Below are positions 43,469 through 52,934 of a DNA stretch of 64,000 nt, in pieces (the first letter of the stretch is position 1; every line of letters begins with the position of its first letter). A program made the translations under genes and the position numbers. The notes under the pieces are model-generated. The model was not told the origin of the DNA, made no database searches, and saw only the letters and a list, made by a program, of their open reading frames with translations. The stretch is from Microvirga pakistanensis (GTDB lineage: Bacteria > Pseudomonadota > Alphaproteobacteria > Rhizobiales > Beijerinckiaceae): assembly GCF_004458765.1 (NCBI RefSeq), contig NZ_SPJX01000184.1, positions 124,001 through 188,000 on the forward strand. Direction: 5' to 3'.

Positions 43469-43620
43469 GCAAGCAACTTTAGCTTTGAGTGACCTGTGAG
43501 CCCGCTGCGCATGTCGACACGGATGCGCGGTCAGGCGCAAGGCTCTTAGCAGCGATATGAAACCGTCACAATACGAGTCGTGCTGCTTAAAGTGCCGCAA
43601 TCGCGATGACGGCTATGCGG

Positions 43621-44136
43621 TCACTGCACGGCGACGGGGGCAATCTCGTCCGCAACCTCGGCGGTTTTGATGGATTTCGAGGCGCTCAGGAATTCGGCGA
43701 TCTCGTCCATGCTGGACTGGGCGAGCTTGGCGAGGGTTCCCTTGTCGAGGGTCGAGATCGAGCCGGAGGCCAATGCGACGGGCCGGGATCCCTCGAGCCG
43801 CTTGGCGCGCCGCTTCTGGGCATCGAAGACGTCCCAGACATAGGAAACCTTGGTCTCCCCGTCTTCCGTAACGGTGGAGATATAGCCGCGGACCCGGTAG
43901 CGGGCGTCGTCGCTGGAGCCCACAAGCTCGACCTTGCGCTCGGAGGCGGCCGTCGCAAGCTCCCCGAGAAGGGCGGTCTGGACCGGGGCAGGAGCGCCGT
44001 CGATGCTCTCCACGGCGACCGGCACGCCCTCGGGCGAGCCGCTCATGAGGGAGCCCTGGCAGGCGACAAGAACCATCGCCACAGCCATCGTCATCACAAG
44101 CGCGGCAGGCTGCCCCCAACGTTTCGTCCCGGCCAT
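43621..44136 (-). CDS. Putative lipoprotein of unknown function
   Basis: The 171-residue protein has a signal peptide with lipobox LVACQG (Cys26), then a Ser/Gly/Pro linker and a mixed alpha/beta domain with SSDDARYRVRGYISTVTEDGETKVSYVWDVFDAQKRRAKRLEG. The latter looks like a short beta-sandwich with an exposed loop. It should be anchored in the envelope. I recognise no family. It is monocistronic between the prs promoter region and the BenE gene. Confidence 0.7.
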   Translation of the reverse strand: MAGTKRWGQPAALVMTMAVAMVLVACQGSLMSGSPEGVPVAVESIDGAPAPVQTALLGELATAASERKVELVGSSDDARYRVRGYISTVTEDGETKVSYVWDVFDAQKRRAKRLEGSRPVALASGSISTLDKGTLAKLAQSSMDEIAEFLSASKSIKTAEVADEIAPVAVQ

Positions 44137-44198
44137 GAAGGCTCCCGTTCTTCGTTCTGTTGACGAAATGTTAACCGTAACGGGAGGCGCCGTCCAGA

Positions 44199-45359
44199 TC
44201 AGCCGAGCTTGCGCAGGCGCAGGAAGGTGGCCTCCAGGGCGAGCGCCACGAGGCCCGCGGCCAGTCCCCAGAAGGCGGATCCGATGCCGGAGAGAGTGAT
44301 CCCCGAGGCCGTGACGGCGAGCGTCAGCACGGCGGGAAACCGCTTGGCCTCCTCGGAGAGGGCCGAGCTCAGGGCGCCCGCGAAGGCGCCCATGAGGGCA
44401 AGGCCCGCCACGGTCTTGATGAGCTCCGGCGGCAGGGCGGCGATCAGGCCGATGAGCGCGGCGCTGAAGGCCGCGAAGGCCAGGTAGCTCAGGGTGTAGA
44501 ACGGCCCGACCATCCAGCGCCTGCCCGGGTCAGGATGGGTATCCGGCCCGGTGCAGATGGCGGCGGAGATCGCCGCCAGGTTGCTGGTATGGGCCCCGAA
44601 CAGGGCCGTGATCATGGAGGCAAGGCCCGTGACGGCCAGGATCGGACGGGTCGGGGGCGCATAGCCGGAGGCGCGCAGCACGGCGAAGCCCGGCAGGTTC
44701 TGGGAGGCCATCGTCACCAGGAACAGGGGCAGGCCGAGGCCGACGAGGGCCGTCGGCTCGAAGGTTGGCGCGATGAAGGTAAGGGTCGAGAGGCTGAGAT
44801 CGGACGACAGTGGATGGGCCAGCCCGCCCCCGAAGGCAATGCCGAGGCCCACGAAGAGCACAGCCAGCACCGCGAGCGCGGGGTTGAACAGCCGGGCCAC
44901 GAGGAACAGGCCCACCAGCGGCAGAACGAGACCGGGCGCTCCCTGGGCGCTTTCGAACACGGCCATCACGAAGCGGATCAGGACGCCGGCCAGCATGGCG
45001 GCGGCGATCGCGGTCGGAATCCTCTCGATCAATCGTCCGAACGGCTTGATGAAAGCCGCCAGCACGATGAGAAGGCCGGCCAGCAGAAAGCAGCCGACGG
45101 CTGCATGAATGGAAATGCCGCTGGAGGCCGCGATCAGCGCGGCGCCGGGCGTCGACCAGGCGGTGACCACCGGCATGCGGTAGCGCACGCTGAGAAAGCC
45201 GCTCGTGGCGGCCATGGACAGGCACAGGGCCGCGACCCAGGACGACGTCTGCGCCGCATCCGCTCCCACGGCCTGGGCTGCCGCGATGATGATGGCGATC
45301 GTGCTGCCGAAGCCCACAAGGGCCGCGACGACGGCAGATGAGATGATCGACAGGCGCAT
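44199..45359 (-). CDS. Benzoate/H+ symporter BenE family transporter
   Basis: The 386-residue protein has about 12 membrane helices and the BenE pattern: VSSWVAALCLSMAATSGFLSVRYRMPVVTAWSTPGAALIA, then SSGISIHAAVGCFLLAGLLIVL and the later VTMASQNLPGFAVLRASGY. BenE proteins import aromatic acids with protons, but some are poorly studied anion or purine-like transporters. No benzoate degradation gene is nearby, so benzoate specificity is not supported. Confidence 0.85.
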   Translation of the reverse strand: MRLSIISSAVVAALVGFGSTIAIIIAAAQAVGADAAQTSSWVAALCLSMAATSGFLSVRYRMPVVTAWSTPGAALIAASSGISIHAAVGCFLLAGLLIVLAAFIKPFGRLIERIPTAIAAAMLAGVLIRFVMAVFESAQGAPGLVLPLVGLFLVARLFNPALAVLAVLFVGLGIAFGGGLAHPLSSDLSLSTLTFIAPTFEPTALVGLGLPLFLVTMASQNLPGFAVLRASGYAPPTRPILAVTGLASMITALFGAHTSNLAAISAAICTGPDTHPDPGRRWMVGPFYTLSYLAFAAFSAALIGLIAALPPELIKTVAGLALMGAFAGALSSALSEEAKRFPAVLTLAVTASGITLSGIGSAFWGLAAGLVALALEATFLRLRKLG

Positions 45360-45426
45360 GGGAGGCTCCCGGTATGGCAGGCTTAGCCGTTTATCCCGAA
45401 TGGCTCACCCATGCCAGTTCGCTGGC

Positions 45427-45470
45427 GCATCGTTTGGCCGAAAAGTCGATTCCACTTTTTCGGCCGATGC
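45427..45470. repeat. Dispersed palindromic repeat, GCATCG...CGATGC type
   Basis: The outer arms GCATCG/CGATGC and inner arms GGCCGAAAAGT/ACTTTTTCGGCC fold into one long hairpin around GATTCC. It shares GATTCCACTTT and the CGATGC ends with the repeat at 33285-33322. It lies in the 157-bp divergent gap between the BenE gene and uvrC. Confidence 0.7.
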
Positions 45471-45516
45471 TTTGGCCGCACTTTCCTCGAGGGCGGGCAA
45501 CGCTTAAATCTCCTCC

Positions 45517-47532
45517 ATGAGTCGCAACACCTATAACGACGTTCCGCCGGACATCCTGGACAACGAGGAGGATAACGACGCCGTAGCGCTGGAAAGCGGC
45601 TCGGATGTCGAGTTCGACCTGGAGGCGAATCCCAGCTCCGTCCAGCGGGGCACGGAGGTCATCCGCCGGTTCTGGACGACGCTGCCCAACGCGCCGGGCG
45701 TCTACCGCATGCTCGATGCGAAGGGCGACGTGCTCTATGTCGGCAAGGCCAAGAGCCTGAAGAACCGCGTCGGCTCCTATGCGCGGGGCCAGGCCCATTC
45801 CAACCGCATCGCCCGCATGATCGGCGAGACCTCCTCCATGGAGTTCGTCACCACGGCGACCGAGACCGAGGCTCTGCTGCTGGAGGCCAACCTCATCAAG
45901 CAGCTCAAGCCCCGCTACAACGTGCTTCTGCGGGACGACAAGTCTCTGCCCTACATCCTGCTCACCGCCGATCATGCGGCCCCGCAGCTCGTGAAGCATC
46001 GCGGCGCGCGCAAGCGGAAGGGCGATTACTACGGCCCCTTCGCCAGCGTGTGGGCCGTCAACCGCACCATCAACGCCCTGCAGCGCGCGTTTCTCCTGCG
46101 CTCGTGCAACGACAGCTATTTCGAGAACCGCACGCGGCCCTGCCTGCTGTTCCAGATCAAGCGCTGCTCGGGCCCGTGCACCAACGAGATCCCGCCCGAG
46201 GAATACGCGTCCCTGGTGGACGAGGCCCGCGCCTTCCTGTCAGGCAAGTCGAATGCCGTGAAGCAGCGCATCACCGAGGAGATGCAGCTTGCGGCGGAGG
46301 AGCTCGAGTTCGAGCGTGCAGCGCGCTGCCGCGACCGGCTGGCTGCGCTCTCGGCGATCCAGGGCGTGCAGGGCATCAACACGCAATCGGTGGAAGAGGC
46401 CGACGTGTTCGCCCTCGACGAGCAGGCGGGGCAGTTCTGCGTCGAGGTGTTCTTCTTCCGCAACTGGCAGAACTGGGGCAACCGGGCCTATTTTCCGAAG
46501 GCCGACAAGTCCATGACGCCCGACGAGGTGCTCGGCTCCTTCCTGGCGCAGTTCTACGACGACAAGCCCGCGCCGCGCCTGATCCTGCTCTCCCACGAGA
46601 TCGAGGATGCGGAGCTGATGGCGGCAGCGCTCTCGACGAAAGGCGAGACGCGCGTCGAGATCCACACGCCGCAGCGCGGCGAGCGCCGTCAGCTCATCGA
46701 CTACGTTCTGCGCAACGCCAAGGAGGCGCTCGGCCGGCGTCTCGCGGACACGGCTTCGCAGCAGAAACTCCTCATCTCCCTGGGCCAGGCCTTCGCCATG
46801 AACCGTGCGCCCAGGCGCGTAGAGGTCTACGACAATTCCCACATCATGGGCACCAACGCGGTGGGCGCCATGGTGGTGGCCGGCGCGAACGGCTTCATGA
46901 AGCAGCATTACCGCACGTTCAACATGAAGTCGGAGGACCTGAAGCCCGGCGATGATTACGGCATGATGCGCGAGATGCTGCAGCGGCGCTTCGCGCGGCT
47001 GGTGAAGGAGGAGCCGAGAACGCCCGGTCAGCCCGAGGCGGACCGGGCGTCCGGCTCCGACGACGGGTTTCCCGCATGGCCCGATCTCGTCCTGATCGAC
47101 GGCGGCAAGGGGCAGCTCGAAGCCGCCCGCCAGGCTTTGGCGGAGGTCGGCGTGGGCGAGGACGACGTGACCCTCGTGGGCATCGCCAAGGGGCGCGACC
47201 GGGACGCGGGCCGCGAGACCTTCTTCAAGGTGGGCCAGCCCCCGTTCAAGCTCCCGCCCCGCGATCCGGCGCTCTACTTCGTCCAGCGCCTGCGCGACGA
47301 GGCGCACCGCTTCGCCATCGGCAGCCACCGGGCCAAGCGCAAGCGCGAGATGGTCAAGAACCCGCTCGACGAGATCCCCGGCATCGGCCCCACCCGCAAG
47401 CGGGCGCTGCTGCACCATTTCGGAACCGTGAAGGCGATCCAGCGCGCGGCCCTGGAGGACCTCATGAAAGCCCCCGGCGTGAACGCCGCCACGGCGCGCG
47501 CCGTCTACGATTTCTTCCATGAGCGGGGGTAA
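45517..47532 (+). CDS. uvrC: Excinuclease ABC subunit C
   Basis: The 671-residue UvrC contains a GIY-YIG domain ([27 protein letters not shown]), a UVR region ([24 protein letters not shown]), the RNase H-like 5' nuclease domain ([35 protein letters not shown]) and a C-terminal helix-hairpin-helix ([21 protein letters not shown]). It incises on both sides of lesions with UvrA and UvrB. The 45-residue acidic N-terminal extension ([18 protein letters not shown]) is longer than in E. coli. Confidence 0.95.
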   Translation: MSRNTYNDVPPDILDNEEDNDAVALESGSDVEFDLEANPSSVQRGTEVIRRFWTTLPNAPGVYRMLDAKGDVLYVGKAKSLKNRVGSYARGQAHSNRIARMIGETSSMEFVTTATETEALLLEANLIKQLKPRYNVLLRDDKSLPYILLTADHAAPQLVKHRGARKRKGDYYGPFASVWAVNRTINALQRAFLLRSCNDSYFENRTRPCLLFQIKRCSGPCTNEIPPEEYASLVDEARAFLSGKSNAVKQRITEEMQLAAEELEFERAARCRDRLAALSAIQGVQGINTQSVEEADVFALDEQAGQFCVEVFFFRNWQNWGNRAYFPKADKSMTPDEVLGSFLAQFYDDKPAPRLILLSHEIEDAELMAAALSTKGETRVEIHTPQRGERRQLIDYVLRNAKEALGRRLADTASQQKLLISLGQAFAMNRAPRRVEVYDNSHIMGTNAVGAMVVAGANGFMKQHYRTFNMKSEDLKPGDDYGMMREMLQRRFARLVKEEPRTPGQPEADRASGSDDGFPAWPDLVLIDGGKGQLEAARQALAEVGVGEDDVTLVGIAKGRDRDAGRETFFKVGQPPFKLPPRDPALYFVQRLRDEAHRFAIGSHRAKRKREMVKNPLDEIPGIGPTRKRALLHHFGTVKAIQRAALEDLMKAPGVNAATARAVYDFFHERG

Positions 47533-47606
47533 AGGACACCGATGACGGCATTGTGGGCTACCCCTCGGTTGACGGACCGCGCCGAGGCGTGCTTCCTGCC
47601 TGTCCC

Positions 47607-48203
47607 ATGAGCACAGCACGTACCATGCGCCGATCCTCAGCCTTCAATCTCGCCAACCTGTTGACCTATGGCCGGCTGGTGGCCGTGCCGGCGGTCGTCG
47701 GCCTGATGTTCTGGCCCGAGGATCACTGGTCGCGCTGGTTCGCTCTCGCCGTTTTCGCCCTGGCGGCGATCACCGATTACTTCGACGGCTACATCGCCCG
47801 CACGTTCTCGCAGCAATCGGCCCTGGGTCGCATGCTGGACCCGATCGCCGACAAGCTCCTAGTGGCGGCCTGCCTGCTCATGCTGGTCGCCGACAGAACG
47901 ATCCACAGCTGGGACATCTGGGCGGCCCTCGTCATTCTCTGCCGCGAGATCCTGGTGTCCGGCCTGCGCGAATTCCTGGCGGAGCTGAAGGTGGGCGTGC
48001 CGGTGAGCCGGGTCGCCAAGTGGAAGACCACCTTCCAGCTTCTCTCCCTCGGCTTCCTGATCGCGGGACCTGCGGGCGAGACGGTGCTGCCTGGCACCAT
48101 CCTGATCGGACGCGTCCTTCTGTGGATCTCTGCCCTGCTGACAATCTATACGGGGTGGGATTATCTCAAGACCGGCATCAAGCATCTCGTCGACAAGGAC
48201 TGA
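47607..48203 (+). CDS. pgsA: CDP-diacylglycerol-glycerol-3-phosphate 3-phosphatidyltransferase
   Basis: The 198-residue membrane enzyme has the CDP-alcohol phosphotransferase motif in ITDYFDGYIARTFSQQSALG, continuing to RMLDPIADK (D-x2-DG-x2-AR-x8-G-x3-D-x3-D), with about five helices. The start is uncertain between 47607 and 47625. It forms phosphatidylglycerol phosphate. It lies 74 nt after uvrC and 4 nt before moaD, a conserved alphaproteobacterial order. Confidence 0.92.
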   Translation: MSTARTMRRSSAFNLANLLTYGRLVAVPAVVGLMFWPEDHWSRWFALAVFALAAITDYFDGYIARTFSQQSALGRMLDPIADKLLVAACLLMLVADRTIHSWDIWAALVILCREILVSGLREFLAELKVGVPVSRVAKWKTTFQLLSLGFLIAGPAGETVLPGTILIGRVLLWISALLTIYTGWDYLKTGIKHLVDKD

Positions 48204-48207
48204 TCCG

Positions 48208-48459
48208 ATGAAGCTCGTCTATTTCGCCTGGGTGCGCGAGCGGGTCGGCAAGACCGAGGAGACCCTCGACCTGCCCGACGGCATCGCTACCATCGCCGAT
48301 CTCGTGCGCTGGCTGAAGAGCAAGGGCGAGGAATACGAATATGCCTTCGAGAACGAGGCCGTCGTCCGCGCCGCCGTCGACCATGTGCACGTGAAGCCTG
48401 AAGCCTCGATCGCCGGTGCGCGGGAGATCGCCTTCTTCCCGCCCATGACCGGCGGTTAA
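48208..48459 (+). CDS. moaD: Molybdopterin synthase small (sulfur carrier) subunit
   Basis: The 83-residue ubiquitin-like protein starts MKLVYFAWVRERVGKTEETLDLP and ends in PMTGG, the Gly-Gly tail that carries the thiocarboxylate. It delivers sulfur to the precursor of molybdenum cofactor together with MoaE, encoded 30 nt downstream. Confidence 0.95.
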   Translation: MKLVYFAWVRERVGKTEETLDLPDGIATIADLVRWLKSKGEEYEYAFENEAVVRAAVDHVHVKPEASIAGAREIAFFPPMTGG

Positions 48460-48489
48460 CGGGTCGGCAAAGGGATCTACAGAGGTTTC

Positions 48490-48942
48490 ATGGCGACCAT
48501 CCGCATCCAGGCCGAGCCCTTCGACCCCGCCGCCGAAACGGCAGTCCTGACGGGCGGGCGGGGCGACGTGGGCGCGACGGTGGCCTTCACGGGCTTCTGC
48601 CGGGACGAGGGAGGCCGGCTGTCCGCCCTGGAGCTCGAGCATTATCCCGGCATGGCCGAGGCCGAGATCGCCCGGATCGCCGGGGAGGCGCAGGCCCGAT
48701 GGTCCCTCTCAGGCCTCACCGTCATCCATCGCCACGGCCTCATCCGCCCGGGGGAGCCCATCGTGCTCGTCCTGGCGGCGAGCGCCCACCGCCGGGCGGC
48801 TTTCGAGGCCGCCGAATTCATGATGGACTACCTGAAGACCCGGGCTCCGTTCTGGAAGAGGGAGCATCTGAAGGACGGCACGGCCGGCGCCTGGGTCGAG
48901 GCGAAGGAGAGCGACGATGCCGCCACGGAGCGGTGGGGCTGA
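48490..48942 (+). CDS. moaE: Molybdopterin synthase catalytic subunit
   Basis: The 150-residue MoaE has GATVAFTGFCRDEGG, LELEHYPGMAEAEIARIAGEA, VIHRHGLIRPGEPIVLV and YLKTRAPFWKREHLKDG, covering the MPT-binding and active-site lysine regions. It makes molybdopterin with MoaD. The pair implies at least one molybdoenzyme elsewhere in the genome. Confidence 0.95.
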   Translation: MATIRIQAEPFDPAAETAVLTGGRGDVGATVAFTGFCRDEGGRLSALELEHYPGMAEAEIARIAGEAQARWSLSGLTVIHRHGLIRPGEPIVLVLAASAHRRAAFEAAEFMMDYLKTRAPFWKREHLKDGTAGAWVEAKESDDAATERWG

Positions 48943-48980
48943 TCCGTTGCCCCTTGACCTGCTCTGCTCGCAGGAGGACC

Positions 48981-49247
48981 ATGCCGCCTGAACGACGAGC
49001 GGAGGCGTTCATGCCCAACGTCTTGGTCTTTCTCGCGCTCCTGGCCGGCACGCCCGCCGGGGCCCAGCATGTGCAAGCTCCGGGCCATAGCTCTCTCGAC
49101 TGCTACTGCCGCGCCGAAGGAAGGACGTTCGCTCCAGGGGAGACCATCTGCCTGAAGACGTCCGACGGTCCCAGGCTCGCGCAATGCCGGATGGAGATCA
49201 ACGTGATGTCCTGGAGCATCACGCCGAGGCCGTGCCCGGAGGCATGA
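48981..49247 (+). CDS. Small secreted cysteine-containing protein, unknown
   Basis: The ATG at 48981 has AGGAGG 5 nt upstream. A second ATG at 49011 also has GGAGG, but its signal peptide would lack a basic n-region. The 88-residue product has a signal peptide ending AGA-QH and a mature part of about 60 residues with four Cys (DCYC, ICLK, AQCR, PCPE). The pattern SLDCYCRAEGRTFAPGETICLKTSDGPRLAQCRMEINVMSW suggests a small disulfide-bonded domain. Function is unknown. Confidence 0.65.
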   Translation: MPPERRAEAFMPNVLVFLALLAGTPAGAQHVQAPGHSSLDCYCRAEGRTFAPGETICLKTSDGPRLAQCRMEINVMSWSITPRPCPEA

Positions 49248-49325
49248 AAAACGCCGCCGGAAACGGCAGCGCTGTCAGGGTAACGAAGCTCGGTTGTTCC
49301 AGCCGTCGGACGGCTGGTGTCGCCT

Positions 49326-49427
49326 TTAAAGAAGGCCGGCGACGGTCGCGCAAATGAACGAGAAGGAAAGACAGGCCGCAGCGATGTTGAGCTTACAGGC
49401 CAAATCGAAATTCGACGTCATGTTCAT
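49326..49427 (-). CDS. 33-residue single-helix membrane peptide, unknown
   Basis: The ATG at 49427 follows AGGGGG by 7-8 nt. The 33-residue peptide (MNMTSNFDLACKLN..., ending ATVAGLL) has a hydrophobic stretch IAAACLSFSFICATVAGLL with three cysteines. It fits the many short membrane proteins of bacteria that are missed by annotation. A longer frame up to 49523 has no ribosome-binding site. Confidence 0.5.
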   Translation of the reverse strand: MNMTSNFDLACKLNIAAACLSFSFICATVAGLL

Positions 49428-49704
49428 GACAGACCCCCTGTCTGAATGGAGAGGGAGACTATCAGGATGGAGCACCCCTGAAAAGGCCCGGGCGAGGGGG
49501 TAAAGACCAAAACGATGCGCCAAAATGGTTAACGATCAGTTAACCCATTGAGTTTGTTGAGGGCGGTTCGCTGGCTCCCTGCGACAAAAAGTTTTCTGGC
49601 CGTGGAGGCGATTTGCGGAACCGGGCCGGGGTGGGGGCAGGGCAAGGGAACCTTGAAGGAGGCCGTTGACCTGATGTTTACCGGAAACCCGGTACGCTCG
49701 GCCC

Positions 49705-50742
49705 ATGCGTCGTGTGTTAGTTGCGTTTGCGGCCCTGTCCCTTGTCGGGTTCGGTTTGAGCGGTTGCGGGCTGTTCCGGTTCGAACAGCGCGAGCCCTGG
49801 CGTGCGCAGGCCGAAGAGGCTTGCATGGCGCAGCGCGTCGTGCAGCCGTCCGCCTATATGGCTCTCTCGTCCAAGATCGACGGTCCCGGCGTCTGCGGCA
49901 TGGATTATCCCTTCAAGGTCGCCGCCTTCAACAATGGTGCGGTGGGCCTGACCTCCAAGGTGACCCTGGCCTGTCCGATCATCCCGCGCATCGATACCTG
50001 GCTGGACGAGATCGTGAAGCCCGCCGCCGTCATGTATTTCGGCGCTCCGGTCGTCGACCTGAGGGCGGGCTCCTATTCCTGCCGCCCGCGCAACAGTCAG
50101 CGCGGCGCCAAGCTCTCCGAGCATTCCTTCGGCAATGCGTTCGACGTGATGGCCTTCCGGCTGGCCGACGGGCGCGAAATCAAGGTGGCCACGGGCTGGA
50201 GGGGAGACCCCGTCGAGCAGGACTTCCTCCGCGAGGTGTTCGTGGGCGCCTGCCGGTACTTCACGACGGTGCTGGGCCCGGGCTCCGACGCCTTCCATTA
50301 CGACCATTTCCACATCGATCTGGCCCGACACGATCCGCGCGGCACCCGCCGCATCTGCAAGCCGATCATCAAGTTCACGCCTCGGATCGACCCGGAGCAG
50401 AGCCGCCAGATCCTCCAGAGCGTGAGCGCTCAAGGCGACCTGCCGTCCGCGGAGTTGGAGCAGGACCTGCCCGTGGAGAGCGCCGCAGCCGGATATGCCT
50501 CCGATTCGTCGCTGGACGCGCCCATGGCGCCGCCCCTGGTCTCCGCTCCCGTGGCGCCGCCGGTCCAGCGCTCTTCCGGCTACGGGGCTGCCGACGTCTA
50601 CACGCCTCCGCCGCCGCCCGGATACGGCGGCTATCCTGCGCAGCCAAGCGCGCGGCCGCCTCGGCAGACCTATGCACCACCGGGGCCTGGGCGCTCGTCC
50701 GCAGGGCAGCCCCTGGTGCTCAACGGACACGCCGCCTATTAA
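49705..50742 (+). CDS. Extensin-like family lipoprotein
   Basis: The 345-residue protein has a lipobox (LSGCG, Cys21), then the extensin-like C-terminal domain (PF06904 pattern): GPGVCGMDYPFKVAAF, VTLACPIIPRIDTWLDEIVKPAA, KLSEHSFGNAFDVMAF, FVGACRYFTTVLGPGSDAFHYDHFHIDLA. The H-x6-D...H-x2-H spacing is close to that of M15-type D,D-peptidases. The last 90 residues form a Pro/Ala/Ser/Tyr-rich low-complexity tail. It should sit in the outer envelope. Enzymatic activity is inferred. Confidence 0.85.
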   Translation: MRRVLVAFAALSLVGFGLSGCGLFRFEQREPWRAQAEEACMAQRVVQPSAYMALSSKIDGPGVCGMDYPFKVAAFNNGAVGLTSKVTLACPIIPRIDTWLDEIVKPAAVMYFGAPVVDLRAGSYSCRPRNSQRGAKLSEHSFGNAFDVMAFRLADGREIKVATGWRGDPVEQDFLREVFVGACRYFTTVLGPGSDAFHYDHFHIDLARHDPRGTRRICKPIIKFTPRIDPEQSRQILQSVSAQGDLPSAELEQDLPVESAAAGYASDSSLDAPMAPPLVSAPVAPPVQRSSGYGAADVYTPPPPPGYGGYPAQPSARPPRQTYAPPGPGRSSAGQPLVLNGHAAY

Positions 50743-50826
50743 AGCGCAAGCGGAGCCTTGACCTTCGGGGCCGCCGCCCACATGGTCAAACAGACGTCAA
50801 TCTGTCGACCTGTTGGAGCAGTGAAA

Positions 50827-51279
50827 ATGAAGTGGCTGGCGGCTCTTATCTCTTGCCTGGTGGTGAGCGCACCCGTGCTTGCTCGCGAGATAACCCCGGC
50901 TGAGCGGCGGGAGAGGTCGCACGAGCTTTCCTTGAGAGGCTACGATGCCGGTTTGCCAGCCTGCTCCGATCCGGCAGTTCTCGGCAACATCGCCTCACGA
51001 TTCGAGACCACGGAGCGTCGTTTCTGGAACTCCGACCTCAAGATCCTGGGTTTCGAGCGGATCGAGCAGGTCGCATGGCGTCCCTGGGGCCTCGACTACA
51101 TCCCCCGCCGCTACTGCACCGGCACGGCCATCGTATCCGACGGTTACCGGCACAAGGTGAACTTCTCCATCCGCGAGGATCTCGGCTTCATCGGCATCGG
51201 CTGGGGAACCGAGGCCTGCGTCGACGGCTTCGACCGCCATTACGCCTACGCGCCCCATTGCAAGCAGGCCGCGCCTTGA
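50827..51279 (+). CDS. Secreted four-cysteine protein, unknown
   Basis: The 150-residue product has a signal peptide ending VLA-RE and four cysteines (PACSDP, RYCTGTA, EACVDG, PHCKQ) that could form two disulfides. The mature part has VLGNIASRFETTERRFWNSDLKILGFERI and YIPRRYCTGTAIVSDGYRHKVNFSIRED, a motif seen in short uncharacterised alphaproteobacterial proteins. Its TGA overlaps the TTG start of an RNase T2 gene (TTGA), suggesting coupled expression and perhaps a partner or inhibitor role, which is inference. Confidence 0.75.
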   Translation: MKWLAALISCLVVSAPVLAREITPAERRERSHELSLRGYDAGLPACSDPAVLGNIASRFETTERRFWNSDLKILGFERIEQVAWRPWGLDYIPRRYCTGTAIVSDGYRHKVNFSIREDLGFIGIGWGTEACVDGFDRHYAYAPHCKQAAP

Positions 51280-51938
51280 TCCTGAGGCGCTGCGCTGCCC
51301 TGGCGGGCGCCTGCCTCCTGCTGATCGTCCCTTGCGCGGCCCAGTCGCCGCGCGAGGTGAGGGGAGCCCCCATGGGGCGCTTCGATTTCTACGTTCTCGC
51401 CCTGTCCTGGGCGCCGGGCTATTGCGAAGCCAGTGGCCGGAAAAGCCGGCAATGCGACAGCGGAAGCGGTTTCGGATTCACGGTGCATGGGCTCTGGCCC
51501 CAGATGGAGCAGGGGTATCCCAGCTTCTGCGAGCCGAGCGGGCGTTTCGTTCCGAGCGCGGCGGTCAGGGAAATTTCGGGCCTCTTCCCGGACGACAACC
51601 TCGCCCGCTACCAGTGGCGCAAGCACGGAAGCTGCTCGGGCGAAAGCCCCAGCGGCTATTTCAAGGCCGTTCAGCGCGCCCGGGACCTGGTGCGCATTCC
51701 CGACAGCTTCAAGGCGCTCCACGACCGCTCGATGGTTCTCCCGAGCGAGATCGAGCGGGCGTTCATCAGCCTGAACCCGGGTCTGCGCGCCGACATGATG
51801 GCCGTGTCCTGCGGACGCCGCATCTTTCAGGAGGTTCGGATCTGCCTCGACAAGGACCTGCGCGGCTTCCGCCAGTGCCCGGAGGTCGACCGGGACGGAT
51901 GTCGGGCGGGTGAAATCGCGGTCCCGGCGATGCGTTGA
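51276..51938 (+). CDS. Ribonuclease T2 family protein
   Basis: The TTG start at 51276 keeps a signal peptide (CAALAGACLLLIVPCAAQ). The 220-residue protein has both conserved active-site segments of RNase T2: FTVHGLWPQ (CAS I) and YQWRKHGSC (CAS II), each with the catalytic histidine. It should cleave RNA in the periplasm or outside, for nutrient recovery. It is translationally coupled to the secreted protein before it. Confidence 0.9.
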   Translation: MILRRCAALAGACLLLIVPCAAQSPREVRGAPMGRFDFYVLALSWAPGYCEASGRKSRQCDSGSGFGFTVHGLWPQMEQGYPSFCEPSGRFVPSAAVREISGLFPDDNLARYQWRKHGSCSGESPSGYFKAVQRARDLVRIPDSFKALHDRSMVLPSEIERAFISLNPGLRADMMAVSCGRRIFQEVRICLDKDLRGFRQCPEVDRDGCRAGEIAVPAMR

Positions 51939-52010
51939 AGCATCGGGCGGGAGCGACGGTGGCTCCCGCGACGCATGCCGTTTCCGGGACGATGCGCTAG
52001 GATTGAAGAA

Positions 52011-52859
52011 ATGAATTACCGCCATGCCTTTCACGCCGGCAACTTCGCCGATGTCATGAAACACGCGCTCCTGGTGCGGATCCTCGTCTATCTGCAGCGC
52101 AAGGAGACGCCGCTGCGGGTCATCGACACCCATGCGGGCATCGGTCTCTACGACCTGGCCGCCGAAGAGGCTGAGCGGACGGGGGAATGGGTCGAGGGAA
52201 TCGGGCGCCTCGACGAGCCTTTTCCGGGGGAGGTCGAGGCGATCCTGACGCCTTACCGCAAGGTGATCGCCGATGTGCGTACGCGGCACGGCGAAACCAT
52301 CTACCCGGGCTCGCCCGGCATCGTTCGGGAATTGCTGCGGCGTCAGGATCGCGGCGTCTTCGTCGAGCTGCATCCCGCCGATCACGCGGTGCTGAACGAG
52401 GCCTTCAACGCGGTGTCGAACCTCAAGGTGATGCATCTCGACGGGTGGACGGCCCTTCACGCGCTCATTCCCCCGAAGGAGAAGCGCGGCCTCGTGCTGA
52501 TCGATCCGCCTTACGAAAAGACCGGCGAGCTGGAGCGGCTGGGCACCGAGCTTCTGGCGGCGCTCAAGAAATGGCCGACCGGCGTTTACGCAGGCTGGTA
52601 CCCCGTGAAGGACGTGGCGCCTGTGGACGCGGTGGCCCGGCGCCTCCATGCCGAGAGCCCGCGCCCCGGCCTTCGTCTCGAACTCTATGTGGACGACCCA
52701 AACGATCCGTCGCGCCTGAACGGCAGCGGACTTTTCGTGCTCAATCCGCCCTGGTCGTTGAAGGACGAGGCGGAAGCCCTTCTGCCTGCGCTCGCGGAGC
52801 GCCTTTCCCGCAGCGGCTATGGGGCCTATCGCTGTGACGCCTTCGGGCCTCCTGCATAA
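52011..52859 (+). CDS. rlmJ: 23S rRNA (adenine(2030)-N(6))-methyltransferase
   Basis: The 282-residue RlmJ starts MNYRHAFHAGNFADVMKHALL and has IDTHAGIGLYDL (SAM motif), YPGSPGIVRELLR and the catalytic VLIDPPYEKTGEL (DPPY). An ATG further upstream (51975) precedes the family start. It modifies 23S rRNA in the cytoplasm. Near 51940-52005 lies a repeat sharing GACGATGCGCTAGGA with the element at 4091. Confidence 0.93.
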   Translation: MNYRHAFHAGNFADVMKHALLVRILVYLQRKETPLRVIDTHAGIGLYDLAAEEAERTGEWVEGIGRLDEPFPGEVEAILTPYRKVIADVRTRHGETIYPGSPGIVRELLRRQDRGVFVELHPADHAVLNEAFNAVSNLKVMHLDGWTALHALIPPKEKRGLVLIDPPYEKTGELERLGTELLAALKKWPTGVYAGWYPVKDVAPVDAVARRLHAESPRPGLRLELYVDDPNDPSRLNGSGLFVLNPPWSLKDEAEALLPALAERLSRSGYGAYRCDAFGPPA

Positions 52860-52934
52860 GGCGGATTGCCGCCTCGGCCTGGAGAGGGCATGAAGGCAGC
52901 CGTTCCCAGGCGCATCCTCGACAGGACCCCTTTC

